The notes below the pieces were generated by a model that did no database searches, was not told the origin of the DNA, and saw only the letters and a program-made list of their open reading frames with translations. A stretch of DNA of 64,000 nucleotides from contig CAXBES010000011.1 of the NCBI GenBank assembly GCA_963974915.1, forward strand, positions 1-64,000, in the 5' to 3' direction. Source of the stretch: CAXBES01 sp963974915. Its GTDB lineage: Bacteria; Bacteroidota; Bacteroidia; Flavobacteriales; Flavobacteriaceae. The translations under genes were made by a program, and so were the position numbers. Shown piece by piece: positions 15,916-26,251 of this stretch (its first letter is position 1; every line of letters starts with the position of its first letter).

Positions 15916-18900
15916 CTACTCCAAAGTAACCACCAAGTCTCCTTTCATCACCATCGTTCCGGGCTTTAAACTCACCGACTTCACTTTGCCTGTTTTCGTC
16001 GCAGTGACCGATGTTTCCATTTTCATGGCTTCAATTATAAAGAGATGGTCGTTCTTCTTTACTTCCTGACCCTTTTTCACCAATACCTTGTATAGCGATC
16101 CTTGCAGCGGAGCTCCAATTTGGTTAGTATTTTCAGGATCGGCTTTTACATTTTCTTCCTTCGTGATCTTCAAAGAAGAATCCTTGATTTCTACAAACCT
16201 GTTTTCACCATTAACCGAAAAGAATACTATTCTAACTCCTATATCATTCGGAATACCTACCGAGAGTAATTTCACCGTGATCGTTTTACCCGGTTCCAGT
16301 TCAATTATTATTTCTTCCCGCAGTTTCATTCCGTAGAAAAAATTGGGAGTGGGTAAAATGGCTACATTACCATATAACTTGTATTTTTCATGAGCTTGCT
16401 CAAAAACTCTGGGATATAAACAATAGGATAGAAAATCCTCAAATTCGATGGCTCGTGAAAATCCTTTTTGAAATTTCTTCTGAAAGGCCTTAAACTCTAC
16501 TTCAAAATCTATTGGCGCTAAATGCGCATTTGGCCTGTCTGTATATGCCTTGTTATTTTTCAGGACGATCTTCTGAAGTTCTTTCGGGAAACCGCCTAAT
16601 GGCTGACCCAGATCTCCTTTAAAGAAATTGATCACCGATTCGGGAAAGGAGATCTCCATCCCTCGTTCCATCACATCTTCCGGATACAGATCATTAGTTA
16701 CCATAAATATCGCCATATCACCCACCACTTTCGAACTGGGTGTAACTTTCACTAAATTTCCGAACATCTCATTAACAAGGCCGTACATTTTCTTTACCTC
16801 ATCAAATCGATCCCCCAAACCAAGAGCTTCTGCCTGTGGTCTTAAATTTGAGTATTGACCCCCCGGGATCTCATGTTTATACACTTCTGCTGTACCGGCT
16901 TTCAAACCTGACTCGAAAGGATAATACATTTCCCGCACATCTTCCCAGTAATTAGAAAACTGATTCAATTTATCGATATCGAATTCGTGCGACCGCTCCT
17001 GTTGTTTCATCATCTCAACCACCGAGTTAAAGTTTGGTTGTGAGGTAAGTCCGGAGAGACCTCCCAAAGCAACGTCTACCACATCTACACCTGCTTCAAT
17101 TGCTTTTAAATATGTAGCAGACTGTATTGACGAAGTATCATGAGTGTGTAAGTGGATAGGAATATGTAAGGTATCTTTTAAAGCACCTACCAGTTCGGTG
17201 GCAGCATAAGGTTTCAAGAGTCCTGCCATATCCTTTATGGCGATCATATGAGCGCCGGCATTTTCCAGGTCTTTTGCCAATTGTGTGTAATATTTTAAAT
17301 TGTACTTGGTGTTTTTAGTATCCAGAATGTCTCCTGTATAACTTATAGCTGCTTCAGCGATCCCACCGGTGCTATTTCGAACAAAATTAATACTTGGCTC
17401 CATCGCTTTTACCCAATTTAAAGAATCAAAAATTCTAAAAACATCTACTCCGTTCTCCCAGGATCTTTCAATAAACTTTTCAATTAAATTATCGGGATAA
17501 GCTTTGTATCCAACGCCATTAGACCCTCTTAATAACATTTGAAACAAAATATTCGGAATTAGTTTCCGAAGCTCTCGCAGGCGTGTCCACGGACTCTCAT
17601 TTAAAAACCTATAACACACATCGAAAGTTGCACCACCCCACATTTCAATACTGAAAGTATTTGGGTGATTTTTCGCAAAACTCTCGGCGACTTTTAGCAT
17701 ATCCTGAGTTCGCATTCGGGTGGCAAGCAAGGATTGATGCGCATCCCGAAAAGTAGTGTCTGTATAATGTATTTTTTTCTCGTCTTTTAACCAGGCACAG
17801 AATTTTTCGGGTCCAAGTTTTGTAAGCAGATCTTTTGTTCCTTTTGGATAGGCAGCGAGTGTATCGAATTTTGGGACTTTCGGATTTCTAAACACCTTAT
17901 TTTCATCCTTGAATTTCACATCCGGATTTCCATTTACGATAACCTCACCTAAATAATTGGTGATCTTTGTAGTTCTGTCTTGTGATAATTTTATGTTGAA
18001 AAGCGAGGGTGTATTCTGAATAAAATTAACGGAGGCTTTTCCTTCTTTAAAGGTCTCATGCTGAATTACATTTTGAAGGAAATGGATATTTGTTTTTACC
18101 CCTCGAATCCGAAATTCCTTCAAAGCACGCGTCATTTTTCTCACGGCTCCATCAAGGGTTCTTCCATGTGCCGAAACTTTTACAAGCATTGAATCGAAGA
18201 ACGGACTAACACTATACGATTGATATATACTCCCTGCGTCCAATCTTATTCCCATACCGGAAGCACTTCTGTAAGTGGTTATCGTGCCATAATCCGGGGT
18301 AAAATCATTTTCAGGATCTTCGGTTGTAAGTCGGCATTGTAGGGCAAATCCGTAGGTAGCTAGTGAATCCTGATCATAGATCTTAATTTGTTTGTCATTT
18401 AATTTATAGCCACCCGCTATGAATATTTGGGTTTTAATAAGATCGATTCCGGTAACCATTTCTGTGACCGTATGTTCTACTTGTATACGTGGATTAACTT
18501 CTATAAAATATACATGATCTTCTTTGTCCACTAGAAATTCGACCGTACCCACATTGTTGTAGTTTACCTCATTAGCAATAGCTAATGCATAGCTATATAA
18601 TTGTTGCTTAACATTTTCTGAAACGTTAAACGAAGGTGCAACTTCAACAACTTTTTGGTGACGCCGCTGAACAGAGCAATCTCTTTCGTATAAATGGCGA
18701 ACATTTCCATGGTTATCGGCTACGATCTGGACTTCTAAGTGTTTTGGATCTTCTACATATTTTTCCAGAAACATCGTATCGTCTCCAAAGGCATTTAATG
18801 CTTCATTTTTGGCCGAGTCAAAATACAGTTCTAAGTGCTCGGGGTTTCGAACAATTCGCATTCCTCTTCCGCCACCGCCGGAAGCCGCTTTTAACATCAC

Positions 18901-19368
18901 CGGATAGCCTATATGGGAAGCTTCAGCGAGAGCCACCTGCAGCGAGGTGAGTTTCTTCTTGTTACTTTGTATTACCGGAACCTTACATTTTAGTGCAATC
19001 TTTTTCGCTGTAATCTTGTCACCTAACGCATCCATTACTTCGGGATCGGGTCCTATAAAAATAATGCCGCTTGCTGCACATTTCCTCGCGAAATCCGAAT
19101 TTTCAGATAAAAACCCATACCCCGGATGAATGGCATCTACTCCTTTTTGCTTTGCAAGTGTAATTATTTTGTCGCTGTCTAAATACGGTTTTAGCGGCTC
19201 GTTGTTTTCCCCGATCTGATATGCCTCATCGGCTTTATATCTATGTTGAGAATAACGATCCTCATAGGTAAAAATGGCAACCGTTTTCAAATTAATTTCG
19301 GTGCATGCCCGCAATACCCGAATTGCAATTTCTCCACGGTTGGCAACTAAAACTTTCTTGATGTTCAT
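15916..19368 (-). CDS. pyc: Pyruvate carboxylase
   Basis: Biotin enzyme that carboxylates pyruvate to oxaloacetate, refilling the citrate cycle. The single 1150-residue chain has all domains in order: biotin carboxylase (about 1-455, with KAASGGGGRGMR and EVNPRIQVEHTVTE), carboxyltransferase (about 530-800, starting TDTTFRDAHQSLLATRMRT), the PYC/OADA domain, and a biotinyl domain with EAMKM, so the biotinylated lysine is K1116. It is preceded by a 24-bp perfect palindrome that overlaps the -33 region of its promoter, so transcription is probably controlled by a dimeric regulator. Confidence 0.97.
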   Translation of the reverse strand: MNIKKVLVANRGEIAIRVLRACTEINLKTVAIFTYEDRYSQHRYKADEAYQIGENNEPLKPYLDSDKIITLAKQKGVDAIHPGYGFLSENSDFARKCAASGIIFIGPDPEVMDALGDKITAKKIALKCKVPVIQSNKKKLTSLQVALAEASHIGYPVMLKAASGGGGRGMRIVRNPEHLELYFDSAKNEALNAFGDDTMFLEKYVEDPKHLEVQIVADNHGNVRHLYERDCSVQRRHQKVVEVAPSFNVSENVKQQLYSYALAIANEVNYNNVGTVEFLVDKEDHVYFIEVNPRIQVEHTVTEMVTGIDLIKTQIFIAGGYKLNDKQIKIYDQDSLATYGFALQCRLTTEDPENDFTPDYGTITTYRSASGMGIRLDAGSIYQSYSVSPFFDSMLVKVSAHGRTLDGAVRKMTRALKEFRIRGVKTNIHFLQNVIQHETFKEGKASVNFIQNTPSLFNIKLSQDRTTKITNYLGEVIVNGNPDVKFKDENKVFRNPKVPKFDTLAAYPKGTKDLLTKLGPEKFCAWLKDEKKIHYTDTTFRDAHQSLLATRMRTQDMLKVAESFAKNHPNTFSIEMWGGATFDVCYRFLNESPWTRLRELRKLIPNILFQMLLRGSNGVGYKAYPDNLIEKFIERSWENGVDVFRIFDSLNWVKAMEPSINFVRNSTGGIAEAAISYTGDILDTKNTKYNLKYYTQLAKDLENAGAHMIAIKDMAGLLKPYAATELVGALKDTLHIPIHLHTHDTSSIQSATYLKAIEAGVDVVDVALGGLSGLTSQPNFNSVVEMMKQQERSHEFDIDKLNQFSNYWEDVREMYYPFESGLKAGTAEVYKHEIPGGQYSNLRPQAEALGLGDRFDEVKKMYGLVNEMFGNLVKVTPSSKVVGDMAIFMVTNDLYPEDVMERGMEISFPESVINFFKGDLGQPLGGFPKELQKIVLKNNKAYTDRPNAHLAPIDFEVEFKAFQKKFQKGFSRAIEFEDFLSYCLYPRVFEQAHEKYKLYGNVAILPTPNFFYGMKLREEIIIELEPGKTITVKLLSVGIPNDIGVRIVFFSVNGENRFVEIKDSSLKITKEENVKADPENTNQIGAPLQGSLYKVLVKKGQEVKKNDHLFIIEAMKMETSVTATKTGKVKSVSLKPGTMVMKGDLVVTLE

Positions 19369-19389
19369 AGCGTAAAATATAATTTTTTA

Positions 19390-19397
19390 TAAAGATA
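19390..19397 (-). promoter_or_regulatory. -7 box candidate for pyc
   Basis: The minus strand reads TATCTTTA, the same near-consensus box seen before exbB and asnS, 21 bases upstream of the pyc start. The usual -33 region is occupied by a palindrome instead of a TTG. Confidence 0.45.
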
Positions 19398-19399
19398 CA

Positions 19400-19423
19400 A
19401 TTTACTATGCATGCATAGTAAAT
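19400..19423. promoter_or_regulatory. 24-bp perfect palindrome, probable operator of pyc
   Basis: The sequence from 19400 to 19423 equals its own reverse complement; its core is ACTATGCATGCATAGT. It lies two bases upstream of the pyc -7 box, where RNA polymerase would bind, which fits a repressor or activator site for a symmetric dimer. The regulator is not identifiable here. Confidence 0.6.
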
Positions 19424-19449
19424 ATTTATGTTTTTTTTCCGAAGAAATA

Positions 19450-20496
19450 TTACTTAATTATATACGGGTTTTCATTTTTATAGTTGCGAATCACATAGTC
19501 TAATGCACTTTTTAGGATTTCACCCATATTAGCAGATTTTTTAAAATTTACGTCTCCCGTAAGACTGAAAAGCTCTTTACGGAGTTCGGCGATTTTTTCT
19601 TTAGTAGAAATTTTATCTGCCGTCATACATGTCATTAATTCCTTTAAACGTTCCTTTTCACTGGTTGCTCGTTTTGCCAGAAGGGATCTTTCTTCGCGCT
19701 TGTATTGTTCGATAGATTCTTCCTGAAGTGAATTTAATGTCATCGCTACAAGCTCGCTGTTCTCCTTTAAAAACTGTGGTTTATAAACTTTCGCATTACC
19801 TTCATAGCTTTGTTGGTCAAAATCGATCGCTCTTATCCTATATTGGATTCTGTCGAAATCGTGGGTGAGAACCATTACATAATTGTAGGAACGCATATCG
19901 CCAAGGAGACGCACAAAACAACGTTCATTAAACTTCACAAACTCTTTCGCGATTTCCTTTTTATCCTGAACGGAGCACTGATCTAAATTATTTGCTATAA
20001 AATCGTCACCCGGTATGCCCGATATATGTTCTTCTATAAGTGTATTCCCATGAACCAAAAAATTGATATGATTTGGTGAAAGCAGATGTTCCAATTCTAA
20101 GCCATATATTCGGGAAGCGTCTGCCTTTTTTATATAAAGAAAGATATAGTTGTCGTTTAAAATATTCCTGACTTTTACCCTGAAAGGTTTAGTGTTTCCG
20201 AAGGTACAATAGTCTATACTGTCAATATTTAAATAGGGTAGTACAATATCGCTACCATCTGCATGTAAGATCGTATACATTTTCTTCAGACTCAATTCAA
20301 TTTCGTCACGTTCAGATTCTGAATAATAGGTGCTTACCCAAAGCGTATCTTTATCGTGCTTGTCGTAAATTGAAACTGACCCTTGAAAACGGAGCAGATC
20401 GTCGTAGTAAATAGGGATTTTTATATTTCTACCGTGACGTGTTAAATACTCTGAAAGGAGTTCAGAAATTTTATACGCAGGTTTCTTTTTCGACAT
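19450..20496 (-). CDS. Uncharacterised protein with kinase-like motif
   Basis: A soluble protein of 348 residues. I prefer the second ATG (complement of 20494-20496) because a TATCTTTA -7 box at 20513-20520 would start transcription at about the first ATG (20508). No named family is recognised. The middle contains GDMRSYNYVMVL followed about 18 residues later by IRAIDFDQQSYEG, spaced like the catalytic loop (GD...N) and metal-binding D of protein/small-molecule kinase folds. The C-terminal third is helical and charged. It is separated by 80 bases from pyc and reads towards it. A kinase fold is a guess from motif spacing only. Confidence 0.65.
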   Translation of the reverse strand: MSKKKPAYKISELLSEYLTRHGRNIKIPIYYDDLLRFQGSVSIYDKHDKDTLWVSTYYSESERDEIELSLKKMYTILHADGSDIVLPYLNIDSIDYCTFGNTKPFRVKVRNILNDNYIFLYIKKADASRIYGLELEHLLSPNHINFLVHGNTLIEEHISGIPGDDFIANNLDQCSVQDKKEIAKEFVKFNERCFVRLLGDMRSYNYVMVLTHDFDRIQYRIRAIDFDQQSYEGNAKVYKPQFLKENSELVAMTLNSLQEESIEQYKREERSLLAKRATSEKERLKELMTCMTADKISTKEKIAELRKELFSLTGDVNFKKSANMGEILKSALDYVIRNYKNENPYIIK

Positions 20497-20512
20497 TAAT
20501 TTTCTCATTTTA

Positions 20513-20520
20513 TAAAGATA
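20513..20520 (-). promoter_or_regulatory. -7 box candidate for the kinase-like gene
   Basis: The minus strand reads TATCTTTA with a TTTG about 17 bases upstream. It lies so close to the first in-frame ATG that the second ATG (20496) is the better start. Confidence 0.4.
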
Positions 20521-20636
20521 GGATAATTATGGTTTGCCAAATAACGTGCTTTTTTAAAATGTTAAAATTATCTTAAAGCCATCCCTTTAGTGTCACATAG
20601 ACTTTCACACAACGTCTTTTTAAGAAACTAACCCAT

Positions 20637-23288
20637 ATGCTCGCCTTCAAACAATTAACTACTGTCGCCTGTTTAGGATTTTTTACGCTTGCCTTTTCCC
20701 AGACCGAAATCTCTTCCGAAGAAACCAAAAAAACATACGACAAAAGAGTTTATACAACAAAGTCTGTTGATGATCTTGGCGCAATTACTATAGATGGCGT
20801 ACTAGATGATGCTGCATGGAATGAGGTTGAATGGGCTAATGATTATATAGAATTTGAACCGGACAATGGAACTGCGCCTACAGAGCAAACTAAGATGAAG
20901 ATCGTTTACGATGCTAACAACTTATACGTCGCATTTAAATGTTATCAAAAAGATCCAAGAACAATAGAGCGAAGAATGGGACGTCGTGATGATTTTCCCG
21001 GAGATTGGGTGGAGATCAATATTGACAGTTATGGGGACGATCGTACCGGGTTTTCTTTTACTGCTTCGGCATCGGGTGTGAAAGGTGATGAGTTTATATC
21101 GAATAATGGAAATTTTGATGGAAGTTGGAATCCTATTTGGTTTCTCCAAACCAAGATCGATGCAGATGGCTGGACGGCAGAAATGCGTATACCTTTAAGT
21201 CAGTTGCGCTTTAGTGCTGCAGAGGAGCAAATATGGGGGATACAATCTACAAGGCGTTATTTTGCCAATGAAGAACGATCTACCTGGCAGCCCTTACCTC
21301 CTAATCCGCCGGGTTGGGTAAGTGAATTTGGGGAATTAAGAGGAATTAAAGGGATAAAGCCTCAGAAGCAACTAGAGATACAGCCGTATGTGGTAACAAA
21401 ATTAGACACTTATGAAGAGGAACCCGGTAATCCATTTCGAGATGGGAGCGACACACAGTTTTCTCCCGGCTTAGACGCCAAGATCGGAATTACAAACGAC
21501 CTTACGCTAGACCTTACCGTAAACCCGGATTTTGGACAGGTAGATGCAGATCCCGGAGCTATTGCGTTAGATGGGTTCGAAATTTTCTTTCAGGAAAGAC
21601 GACCTTTTTTTGTTGAAAATAAGAGTGTATACAGTTTTGGTGTTAACGGGTCTGACAATTTGTTTTTTTCACGACGCATTGGAAGGAGTCCGCAGGGATT
21701 TGCTATAGGAAACAGTATTGCCTATGTTGATCAGCCCATTAATACAACCATCCTGGGAGCCGCTAAATTTAGTGGAAAGACTAAAAATGGATGGACTATT
21801 GGCGTGTTAGAGAGTGTGACGAGCAAGGAGTATGCAGATATTATCAATGAAGATGGAAGTAAGGATAAATCGTTAGTAGAACCACTAACGAATTATTTCG
21901 TGGGCAGGATCCAAAAAGACTTTAACGATCGAAATAGCAATATAGGTGGAATTTTTACTGCTACTCATCGAAATATGGATCCAAACGTCTCATTTTTGCA
22001 TTCGCACGCTTATTCGGGCGGTTTGGATTTACAACACAACTGGAAGGAACGTACCTTTTATTTTAACGGGAAAGCCACTTTTAGTCATGTTCGTGGAAGC
22101 GTGGAGGCCATTACCGAAACACAAACCTCGCTTACACATCTGTTTCAAAGAGTTGATGCGAGTCACGTTGAAGTAGACCCTAATAAAACTACTTTAACAG
22201 GTACGGGAGGAAATTTTGAAATAGGTAAAAATGGAGCAGGTGACTGGCGATATTGGTTTGGTGGAAGTTGGAAGTCACCCGAATACGAACTAAACGATAT
22301 CGGATTTTTAAGACAGGCAGATGAGATTAGACAATATATGGGCTTACGCAGATTGTGGAATAAGCCTACCAGCTGGTTTCGTCGTGCCAATATAAGTAGT
22401 TACTTTTCGACTGCATTCGATTTTGAAGGCAATTACAATAGGGTGCAATACGAGTTGGTGGGTTTCGTAAATTGGAAAAACAACTGGTGGACAGAACTAG
22501 GCGGAGCGCATAAACCGAGAATTTTTATTAATACATTTTTACGGGGTGGCCCAAGATATCGATATAATGAAGAAAACTACTGGTTCTTATACTCAGGGAC
22601 TGATCAAAGAAAGAAGCTGAGTTTTCGTGCCGGGCATGTAAATTCGCAGGCAAAGCAAGACAATTTTTCTTATTACCAATATGAAATTGGTGCGAGATAT
22701 CAGCCTTTAAACAGTTTGAGTATGTCTCTCGATTTTAATTTTGAGGAAAATCCCAGTAAGACTCAGTATGTAGGAGAAAGTAATTTTGATGGAACTCCGC
22801 GTTATATTTTAGGTGCAATAGATAATAAGACTTATAGCGCCACGCTTAGGGTGAACTATAATATTAATCCTAATCTTACTATTCAGTATTACGGTCAACC
22901 CTTTATATTTAAGGCGAAGTATTCAAACTTTAATTTTGTGAAAGATGGTATTGCGGGAGATTTGAATGACCGTGTTCAATGGTATGATTCCGGTCAGGTG
23001 ATGTATGAAGCAGATAGTAATAACTATTTAATCGATGAAAATAATGACGGAGATGTAGATTACTCCTTTGGAAATCCCGATTTCACTTTTGCACAGTACA
23101 GATCTAATTTAGTAGTTCGCTGGGAATACATCCCGGGCTCCGAAATATTTTTAGTGTGGTCTCAAGGAATTACAAGTTTTCGTGAAAATGCTGAAAACCG
23201 ATTTAATACGATCGTCGACACCCAGTTATTAGACCAAAAGCCACAAAATACCTTTTTGATAAAGGCGACCTATCGATTTGTACTATAA
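20637..23288 (+). CDS. CBM9-like / DUF5916 outer-membrane protein
   Basis: An 883-residue exported protein (signal peptide about residues 1-21, ending TLAFSQ). Residues about 45-235 form a carbohydrate-binding-module-9-like domain (ITIDGVLDDAAWNEVEWAND ... WVEINIDSYGDDRTGFSF). The remainder is a large beta-barrel-like region of the DUF5916 type, with ALDGFEIFFQERRPFFVENK as a recognisable segment and a final strand FLIKATYRFVL. These proteins are common in Bacteroidota and probably sit in the outer membrane; the substrate is unknown. It stands alone, diverging from the kinase-like gene and converging with polA three bases away. Confidence 0.85.
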   Translation: MLAFKQLTTVACLGFFTLAFSQTEISSEETKKTYDKRVYTTKSVDDLGAITIDGVLDDAAWNEVEWANDYIEFEPDNGTAPTEQTKMKIVYDANNLYVAFKCYQKDPRTIERRMGRRDDFPGDWVEINIDSYGDDRTGFSFTASASGVKGDEFISNNGNFDGSWNPIWFLQTKIDADGWTAEMRIPLSQLRFSAAEEQIWGIQSTRRYFANEERSTWQPLPPNPPGWVSEFGELRGIKGIKPQKQLEIQPYVVTKLDTYEEEPGNPFRDGSDTQFSPGLDAKIGITNDLTLDLTVNPDFGQVDADPGAIALDGFEIFFQERRPFFVENKSVYSFGVNGSDNLFFSRRIGRSPQGFAIGNSIAYVDQPINTTILGAAKFSGKTKNGWTIGVLESVTSKEYADIINEDGSKDKSLVEPLTNYFVGRIQKDFNDRNSNIGGIFTATHRNMDPNVSFLHSHAYSGGLDLQHNWKERTFYFNGKATFSHVRGSVEAITETQTSLTHLFQRVDASHVEVDPNKTTLTGTGGNFEIGKNGAGDWRYWFGGSWKSPEYELNDIGFLRQADEIRQYMGLRRLWNKPTSWFRRANISSYFSTAFDFEGNYNRVQYELVGFVNWKNNWWTELGGAHKPRIFINTFLRGGPRYRYNEENYWFLYSGTDQRKKLSFRAGHVNSQAKQDNFSYYQYEIGARYQPLNSLSMSLDFNFEENPSKTQYVGESNFDGTPRYILGAIDNKTYSATLRVNYNINPNLTIQYYGQPFIFKAKYSNFNFVKDGIAGDLNDRVQWYDSGQVMYEADSNNYLIDENNDGDVDYSFGNPDFTFAQYRSNLVVRWEYIPGSEIFLVWSQGITSFRENAENRFNTIVDTQLLDQKPQNTFLIKATYRFVL

Positions 23289-23291
23289 AAA

Positions 23292-26153
23292 TTAATGCGC
23301 TTCTAACCAGTTTTCTCCAAGACCAATTTCCACATCTAAAGGAACTGCTAATTGGTAAGCATTTTCCATCTCCGACTTTATTAATTTCTGAAGTGTTTCT
23401 AACTCAGGTTTATAAATGTCGAAAACCAATTCATCATGTACCTGTAGAAGCATTTTGCTTCTGTATTTTCCTTCGGAAAGCTTATTGTGAATATTGATCA
23501 TGGCGATCTTTATAATGTCTGCAGCGCTTCCCTGAATAGGCGCGTTTACGGCGTTCCGTTCAGCCGCACCGCGAACAATCGCATTACTTCCGTTAATTGC
23601 ATTTAAATAGCGTCGACGTCCCAAAACTGTTTGTACATAACCATTTTCTCTCGCAAAATCTACCTGTTCGCTCATATAGTTACGAAGTTTTGGATAGGTT
23701 TTGTAATAGGTTTCAATCAAATCCTTGGCTTCAGTCCTACTTAGATCTGTTTGATTGCTCAATCCAAAGGCCGAAACCCCGTAAATAATACCGAAATTGA
23801 CAGTTTTAGCATTGCTACGTTGCTCTCTGGTTACTTCTTTAATTGGAACATTAAAAACTTTAGCAGCGGTTGAAGCATGAATATCTTCTCCTTCTTTAAA
23901 AGCCTTTATCATTGTTTCCTCCTCACTAAGAGCGGCGATGATTCGAAGTTCTATTTGTGAATAATCTGCTGCCAGCAAAATATGATCTTTATCTCGTGGT
24001 ACAAAAGCCTTACGCACTTCACGACCGCGTTCGGTCCTAATAGGAATATTTTGTAGGTTCGGATTGTTACTACTTAATCTTCCCGTAGCTGCGACCGTTT
24101 GCATATAATCCGTATGTACACGTCCTGTTGTAGGTTCCACCTGTGTTGGCAAGGCATCAACATAGGTGCTTTTCAATTTTGCCAGTCCGCGATATTCTAA
24201 GACATCACGAATTATTTTATGATCTTTCGCAAGATAGGAAAGTACGTCTTCGGAAGTTGAAAACTGTCCGGTTTTGGTTTTTTTTGGTTTATCTACGAGC
24301 TTTAACTTATTGAATAATATTTCTCCCAGTTGTTTAGGCGAGGCTATGTTAAATTCTTCTCCCGCAGCGAGGTAAATATTCTGTTCAAGATCAAGGATGT
24401 CTTTATCTAATTCTGAAGAAAGACCTTTTAAAAACTCTTCATCGAGATTAATACCTTCCAATTCCATATCTGCTAAAACCCGGAGCAACGGGATCTCAAT
24501 GTCATCGAATAAAGATTGAGTATTCGCTTCTCCCAACTCATTCTGAAAATGTTCTTTAAGTTGAAGCGTTATATCGGCATCTTCTACTGCGTACTCTGTT
24601 TGTTTCTCTAACGGCACATCACGCATCGATAATTGATTCTTACCTTTTTTTCCAATGAGTTCGGTGATGGATACAGGGGTATAGTTGAGATAAGTTTCTG
24701 CTAATACGTCCATATTGTGACGCATATCGGGATTTATTAGGTAATGTGCCAACATGGTATCGAACAGCTTCCCACTTACTGCGACATTGTATTTAGCCAG
24801 CACTTTGATATCGTACTTTAAATTTTGCCCAATTTTCTCGATGTTTTTATTTTCAAAGAAGGGTCTAAGTTCTTCGATGATCTTCTGAGCTTCCTCTTTA
24901 TTTTCGGGGAATGGAAGATAAAAACCTTTCCGGGGTTCCCATGAAAAAGCTATTCCCACAAGTTCTGCCGTGAGAGGATTAAGTCCGGTCGTTTCGGTGT
25001 CAAAACAAACACTGGTTTGTTTCATTAAGTTTTGAATAAACAGTTTGGTACCCATTCCGGGTTGAACTGTTTGATAGAAATGTTCTGTAGAGGTAATATT
25101 TTTTCGTGAACTATAAATTTCTGCATCGGAAGTTGGTTCGTTGTCTCCACCAAATAATGAAAATTGACCTTGGCCGGCAGCTGCAGATTTAGCAGTTTTT
25201 GACAGGGGAACCTCTTTAGTCTCCTTTTTTTCTGAAGTTTGTCGGGAAGTGCCGGGCGCAGCCATTGCTTCTATCGAAAAAGCCTTCAAGAAATTATCTT
25301 TTAATCGTCTAAATTCCAGCTCTTCGAATATTTCGGTAACGGCCATCGTGTCCGGTTCAGACATCTCGAAGTCCTTTTCATTAAATTCTACGGGTACATC
25401 GAGCATGATAGTAGCTAATTTTTTAGAGAGCAAACCTAGCTCCCCATTATCCACTACCTTTTCTTTCATCTTACCTTTCAGTTTATCGGTGTTAGCTAAA
25501 AGACCTTCCATTGAACCGAATTCCTTAATAAATTTTTTGGCGGTTTTATCGCCCACTCCCGGTAAGCCCGGAATATTGTCACTCGCGTCTCCCATCATTC
25601 CGAGGTAATCTATAACCTGTAAGGGATCGTCAACTTCAAACTTCTTTTGAACTTCAGGAATCCCCCACGTTTCGTAGCCTCCACCAAATACAGGACGATA
25701 CATAAAAATATTTTCTGAGACTAATTGAGCAAAATCTTTGTCGGGAGTCACCATAAATGTTTGGTAACCTTCTTTTTCAGCTTTTTTTGCAAGCGTACCA
25801 ATTACATCATCGGCTTCAAAACCTTCTTTCACCATTATTGGGACATGCATTGCGGTAAGGATCTTTTCAATATAAGGTATGGCAAGTCTAATAGCATCGG
25901 GAGTTTCATCTCTATTCGCCTTGTATTCTGCGAACATTTCGTTTCTCGCTTCGCTTCCGCCCCGGTCGAAACAAACGGCTAGATGATCCGGTCGCTCACG
26001 TTTAATAACATCAATAAAGGAATTCATAAACCCCATAATCGCAGAGGTGTCCATTCCTTTAGAGTTTATACGTGGATTTTTTATAAGTGCATAATAGCCA
26101 CGAAAAATAAGGGCATAGGCATCAACGAGAAAGAGTCTTTTTTTGTCTGACAT
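23292..26153 (-). CDS. polA: DNA polymerase I
   Basis: Repair and Okazaki-fragment processing polymerase. The 953-residue protein has the 5'-3' exonuclease (about 1-290, LFLVDAYALIFRGYYAL at the start), a 3'-5' proofreading exonuclease whose catalytic motifs are intact (FDTETTGLNP, QNLKYDIKVL, YAVEDADITLQL), and the polymerase domain with motif A AADYSQIELRI, motif B RSNAKTVNFGIIYG and motif C LQVHDELVF. An insert of about 50 residues between the two exonuclease domains is low-complexity. A TACATTTG box lies 20 bases before its start. Confidence 0.97.
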   Translation of the reverse strand: MSDKKRLFLVDAYALIFRGYYALIKNPRINSKGMDTSAIMGFMNSFIDVIKRERPDHLAVCFDRGGSEARNEMFAEYKANRDETPDAIRLAIPYIEKILTAMHVPIMVKEGFEADDVIGTLAKKAEKEGYQTFMVTPDKDFAQLVSENIFMYRPVFGGGYETWGIPEVQKKFEVDDPLQVIDYLGMMGDASDNIPGLPGVGDKTAKKFIKEFGSMEGLLANTDKLKGKMKEKVVDNGELGLLSKKLATIMLDVPVEFNEKDFEMSEPDTMAVTEIFEELEFRRLKDNFLKAFSIEAMAAPGTSRQTSEKKETKEVPLSKTAKSAAAGQGQFSLFGGDNEPTSDAEIYSSRKNITSTEHFYQTVQPGMGTKLFIQNLMKQTSVCFDTETTGLNPLTAELVGIAFSWEPRKGFYLPFPENKEEAQKIIEELRPFFENKNIEKIGQNLKYDIKVLAKYNVAVSGKLFDTMLAHYLINPDMRHNMDVLAETYLNYTPVSITELIGKKGKNQLSMRDVPLEKQTEYAVEDADITLQLKEHFQNELGEANTQSLFDDIEIPLLRVLADMELEGINLDEEFLKGLSSELDKDILDLEQNIYLAAGEEFNIASPKQLGEILFNKLKLVDKPKKTKTGQFSTSEDVLSYLAKDHKIIRDVLEYRGLAKLKSTYVDALPTQVEPTTGRVHTDYMQTVAATGRLSSNNPNLQNIPIRTERGREVRKAFVPRDKDHILLAADYSQIELRIIAALSEEETMIKAFKEGEDIHASTAAKVFNVPIKEVTREQRSNAKTVNFGIIYGVSAFGLSNQTDLSRTEAKDLIETYYKTYPKLRNYMSEQVDFARENGYVQTVLGRRRYLNAINGSNAIVRGAAERNAVNAPIQGSAADIIKIAMINIHNKLSEGKYRSKMLLQVHDELVFDIYKPELETLQKLIKSEMENAYQLAVPLDVEIGLGENWLEAH

Positions 26154-26173
26154 TATTAGGAAGGCTTATGCTT

Positions 26174-26181
26174 CAAATGTA
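26174..26181 (-). promoter_or_regulatory. -7 box candidate for polA
   Basis: The minus strand reads TACATTTG, an exact TAnnTTTG match, 20 bases before the polA start codon. No good TTG lies upstream. Confidence 0.4.
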
Positions 26182-26243
26182 AAAAGAACCCTTCAGAAAA
26201 AAGAATTTTCAGAAAAAATAAAAACTCTTAATTACACAAAACG

Positions 26244-26251
26244 TATTTTTG
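26244..26251 (+). promoter_or_regulatory. -7 box candidate for the isoaspartyl peptidase gene
   Basis: TATTTTTG matches TAnnTTTG exactly and lies 50 bases before the start at 26302. The preceding bases (ACAAAACG) resemble those before the cyanophycinase -7 box, so the two genes may share control. Confidence 0.4.
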
